In this document: one piece after another, positions 15,901 through 17,420 of the stretch | How the letters are laid out: the number at the start of each line of letters is the position of its first letter | Numbering within the stretch: the first letter of the stretch is position 1 | DNA from: Caldifarciminota bacterium UBA2202 | Lineage (GTDB): Bacteria; Hydrothermota; 32-111 | DNA length: 17,420 nt | Assembly (NCBI GenBank): GCA_002327905.1 | Contig: DCUY01000094.1 | Location: forward strand, 2,962 to 20,381 | Reading direction: 5' to 3' | The notes under the pieces: model-generated | Databases searched by the model: none | Seen by the model: the letters and a program-made list of their open reading frames with translations, nothing else | What the model was told of the DNA's origin: nothing | Translations under genes and position numbers: made by a program

Positions 15901-15909
15901 TTCAATCGA
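15901..15909 (+). repeat. Possible 9-bp target-site duplication, left copy
   Basis: TTCAATCGA occurs here and at 16979-16987 in direct orientation, flanking the transposase. IS256-family elements make 8- or 9-bp duplications. The bases just inside (15910 onward and before 16978) do not form a visible terminal inverted repeat, so the assignment is tentative. Confidence 0.4.
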
Positions 15910-15946
15910 AAAAAAGCGAACAAAAACTTTTACATGGAGGAACCCC

Positions 15947-16942
15947 ATGAATCCGAAAGAGTCCCTGCCGAAAGATATTATAACTGACATTAATGAATTA
16001 AGCAATAGTTCACTTAGGTTGTTATTAGAGGAGATATTGAACCGAATCATGAAGAGTGAGCGAGAGATATATCTTTCAAGCAATGATGATTATGCCAACG
16101 GATATATTGAGCGTGGACTTGGAACACCTCTCGGAAAGCTTTCATTGTCATCTCCCAGAACTAGGACAGGAGAGTTTCGCTCGCAGGTTTTGCCGGATAG
16201 ATACAAGAGAGACATTGATGAACGTATCAATATAATGAAGTCTCTTGTATCCTCCCATTACAATCCTAATGATGTTTCAAGAGCTTTGAGAGGCATGGGT
16301 ATGAGTTACTCACCGGAAGATATGGAAAAGATAAAAGAGGACATCCTCAGAGAGTTCAGGCAATGGAATAAGCGACCGATTCCGCACGATCTTATATCAC
16401 TTTATATAGACGCATATGAATCACCCGTGGGATATGACGGAGAAGTAAAAAAGACAAGCACTTTTACGGCAATAGGCATGGACTTCAACGGCAGAAAAGA
16501 TGTATACGGAATATATACTTTTGCAGGAAGGGAGAATAAAGAGTTCTGGCTCAATGTAATCAATGATCTTAATAACAGAGGGTTAAAAAGAGTAATGATT
16601 GTTGTCACAGATGATTTTCAGGGTATCACCGAACCCATAAATGCTATGTACCCTAAAGCTAAAAGACAGTTGTGTTTGGTTCATCTCCTCAGAAATGCCA
16701 GAAAAAACTTCTCCCTCGAACATTACTCCTTCTTCAAAAAACAAATCGATATAATAAAAAACTCTCCGTCTGAAAAAGAAGGCAATGCCATCTTTAATGC
16801 CTTGCTTGACACTCTTGAACCTTTCTACGGCAAATATATCGACTACTTAAGAGAAAATATTGATTGCCACTCAACCCCTGCGGGTGTGAGAATCCATTGT
16901 AATTTCTGGCTAAATTACACACTCTTCAAACTTATTTTATGA
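15947..16942 (+). pseudogene. IS256-family (Mutator-like) transposase, truncated at the C-terminus
   Basis: A 331-residue remnant of a DDE transposase that is normally about 400 residues. It has the family's N-terminal region with YANGYIERGLGTPLGKL (49-65), the first catalytic Asp in LYIDAYE (D155), the second in VTDDFQG (D222 or D223), and the C-x-x-H motif C243/H246 that marks IS256 enzymes. The match runs on to PAGVRIH (311-317), equivalent to the conserved P-x-x-x-R segment, and then is lost; the following part, which should hold 'YTTN-x-x-E' with the catalytic Glu, is replaced by unrelated residues and a stop. The protein should be inactive. ATG 15947 follows GGAGG at six bases; the frame is open further upstream but only antisense to the GNAT gene. 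It is the only plus-strand gene. Confidence 0.85.
16898..16919. other. Inverted repeat at the point where the transposase breaks off
   Basis: TGTAATTT (16898-16905) and AAATTACA (16912-16919) are perfect 8-base inverted arms around CTGGCT. The hairpin begins exactly where similarity to IS256 transposases ends. It may come from the element's right end or mark a rearrangement junction. It is too AT-rich, and lacks a T run, to call a terminator. Confidence 0.4.
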
Positions 16943-16978
16943 TCAAAATCAACAATAGCATTTAATCAAATAACGTTG

Positions 16979-16987
16979 TTCAATCGA
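16979..16987 (+). repeat. Possible 9-bp target-site duplication, right copy
   Basis: TTCAATCGA here is identical to 15901-15909. If the insertion between the two copies is removed, the stop codon of the gene at 16994 would lie about 17 bases before the GNAT start, a normal spacing for two genes of one operon. Confidence 0.4.
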
Positions 16988-16993
16988 TAGTTA

Positions 16994-17419
16994 TTACCTT
17001 ATTATCACCATCTTCCTGTTTATCTCTCTCTCACCGTCTCTGATTCTTATAAAGTATGTTCCTGATTTCAAGCCTTTGTTCTTGTATATGTGAGTCCCTT
17101 TACTCAGTCTCGCTGTCTTATGTATTATCTTCCCTGTAACATCATATACTGCAAATTCATTGTCCGATTCTTTCAGTTCATACTTTATCTCATCCATTGT
17201 CACTGTTAGTTTATTAATATCGGGTTCTCTTTTCACTTCTCCATCCTCCAATCCAGTCAATGCAAATTCCAAGACATAAAAACTCTCTCCTGCAAGATAT
17301 GTGTAATCACCTAAGACAAAAACCTCATATGCACACCCCGGTGTGTCATAATAACCTACCTCAGTTGGGCTTGCAGGATTGGAGATGTTGATTACTTGTA
17401 GTCCATAATCTTCATCAGC
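16994..17419 (-). CDS. C-terminal part of a secreted LVIVD-repeat protein with T9SS sorting domain (5' end outside window)
   Basis: The frame stays open to the window edge, so only the last 141 residues are seen. The first about 50 visible residues contain LQVINISNPASPTEVGYY, followed by a GDYTYLAGES strand pair. This is the LVIVD repeat, a beta-propeller-forming unit of secreted bacterial proteins. A short linker leads to a C-terminal domain with FAVYDVTGKIIHK and LKSGTYFIRIRDG, ending KMVIIR, which matches type A sorting domains of T9SS cargo. The protein is therefore probably exported and attached at the cell surface. A TTG at 17272 could be mistaken for a start, but the repeat continues through it. 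It ends in TAA seven bases from a possible insertion-site duplication. Its substrate or partner is unknown. Confidence 0.78.
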   Translation of the reverse strand, partial: ADEDYGLQVINISNPASPTEVGYYDTPGCAYEVFVLGDYTYLAGESFYVLEFALTGLEDGEVKREPDINKLTVTMDEIKYELKESDNEFAVYDVTGKIIHKTARLSKGTHIYKNKGLKSGTYFIRIRDGEREINRKMVIIR

Positions 17420-17420
17420 A

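Noticed and set aside
15620..15946. Upstream extension of the transposase reading frame by 109 residues
   Set aside because: It is antisense to the GNAT gene, shows no transposase similarity, and the ATG at 15947 has a GGAGG site and matches the family's N-terminus.
16898..16919. Rho-independent terminator after the transposase
   Set aside because: The stem is almost all A/T, it lies inside the open frame, and no T run follows.
17270..17272. TTG start of a 92-residue protein
   Set aside because: The frame continues upstream without a stop to the window edge, and the LVIVD repeat runs through this codon.

Overview
The window is AT-rich DNA from a bacterium that exports proteins through a type IX secretion system (T9SS) yet has transcription and translation signals unlike typical Bacteroidota. 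Two promoters fit the general TTGACA / TATAAT pattern, and several genes have clear AGGAGG-type Shine-Dalgarno sequences, whereas Bacteroidota use a different -10/-33 pattern and often lack such ribosome sites. I infer an uncultivated lineage, perhaps from the FCB group or a WOR-3-like phylum. There is no rRNA or marker gene to settle this.

Almost everything lies on the minus strand. From right to left: the 3' end of a secreted LVIVD-repeat protein with a T9SS sorting domain (16994-17419); a truncated IS256-family transposase on the plus strand (15947-16942), flanked by a possible 9-bp target duplication; and a GNAT acetyltransferase (15398-15898). Then comes an eight-gene unit (15173 down to 2900) whose genes overlap or abut at every junction. 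Its order is a seven-bladed propeller protein with a sorting domain (PorZ-like), a C25 sortase (porU), an outer-membrane porV-like protein, DNA polymerase III delta (holA), a coiled-coil/zinc-ribbon protein, a Wzx-like flippase, a family 2 glycosyltransferase and a Wzy-like polymerase or ligase. After a 165-bp gap with its own promoter there is a second unit of two GT-B glycosyltransferase-like genes (2734 down to 408). The left 400 bases are non-coding and hold two copies of a hairpin-rich repeat plus a short REP-like motif.

The main biological reading is that the PorZ/PorU/PorV group, which in Porphyromonas cuts the sorting domain from T9SS cargo and attaches the cargo to an anionic lipopolysaccharide, is encoded with genes for exporting and polymerising a surface polysaccharide. 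This suggests, but does not prove, that the locus encodes both the cell-surface sortase and part of the machinery for its glycan anchor. The propeller protein is a single seven-blade domain rather than the double propeller of Porphyromonas PorZ, so it may be a minimal version or a different partner.
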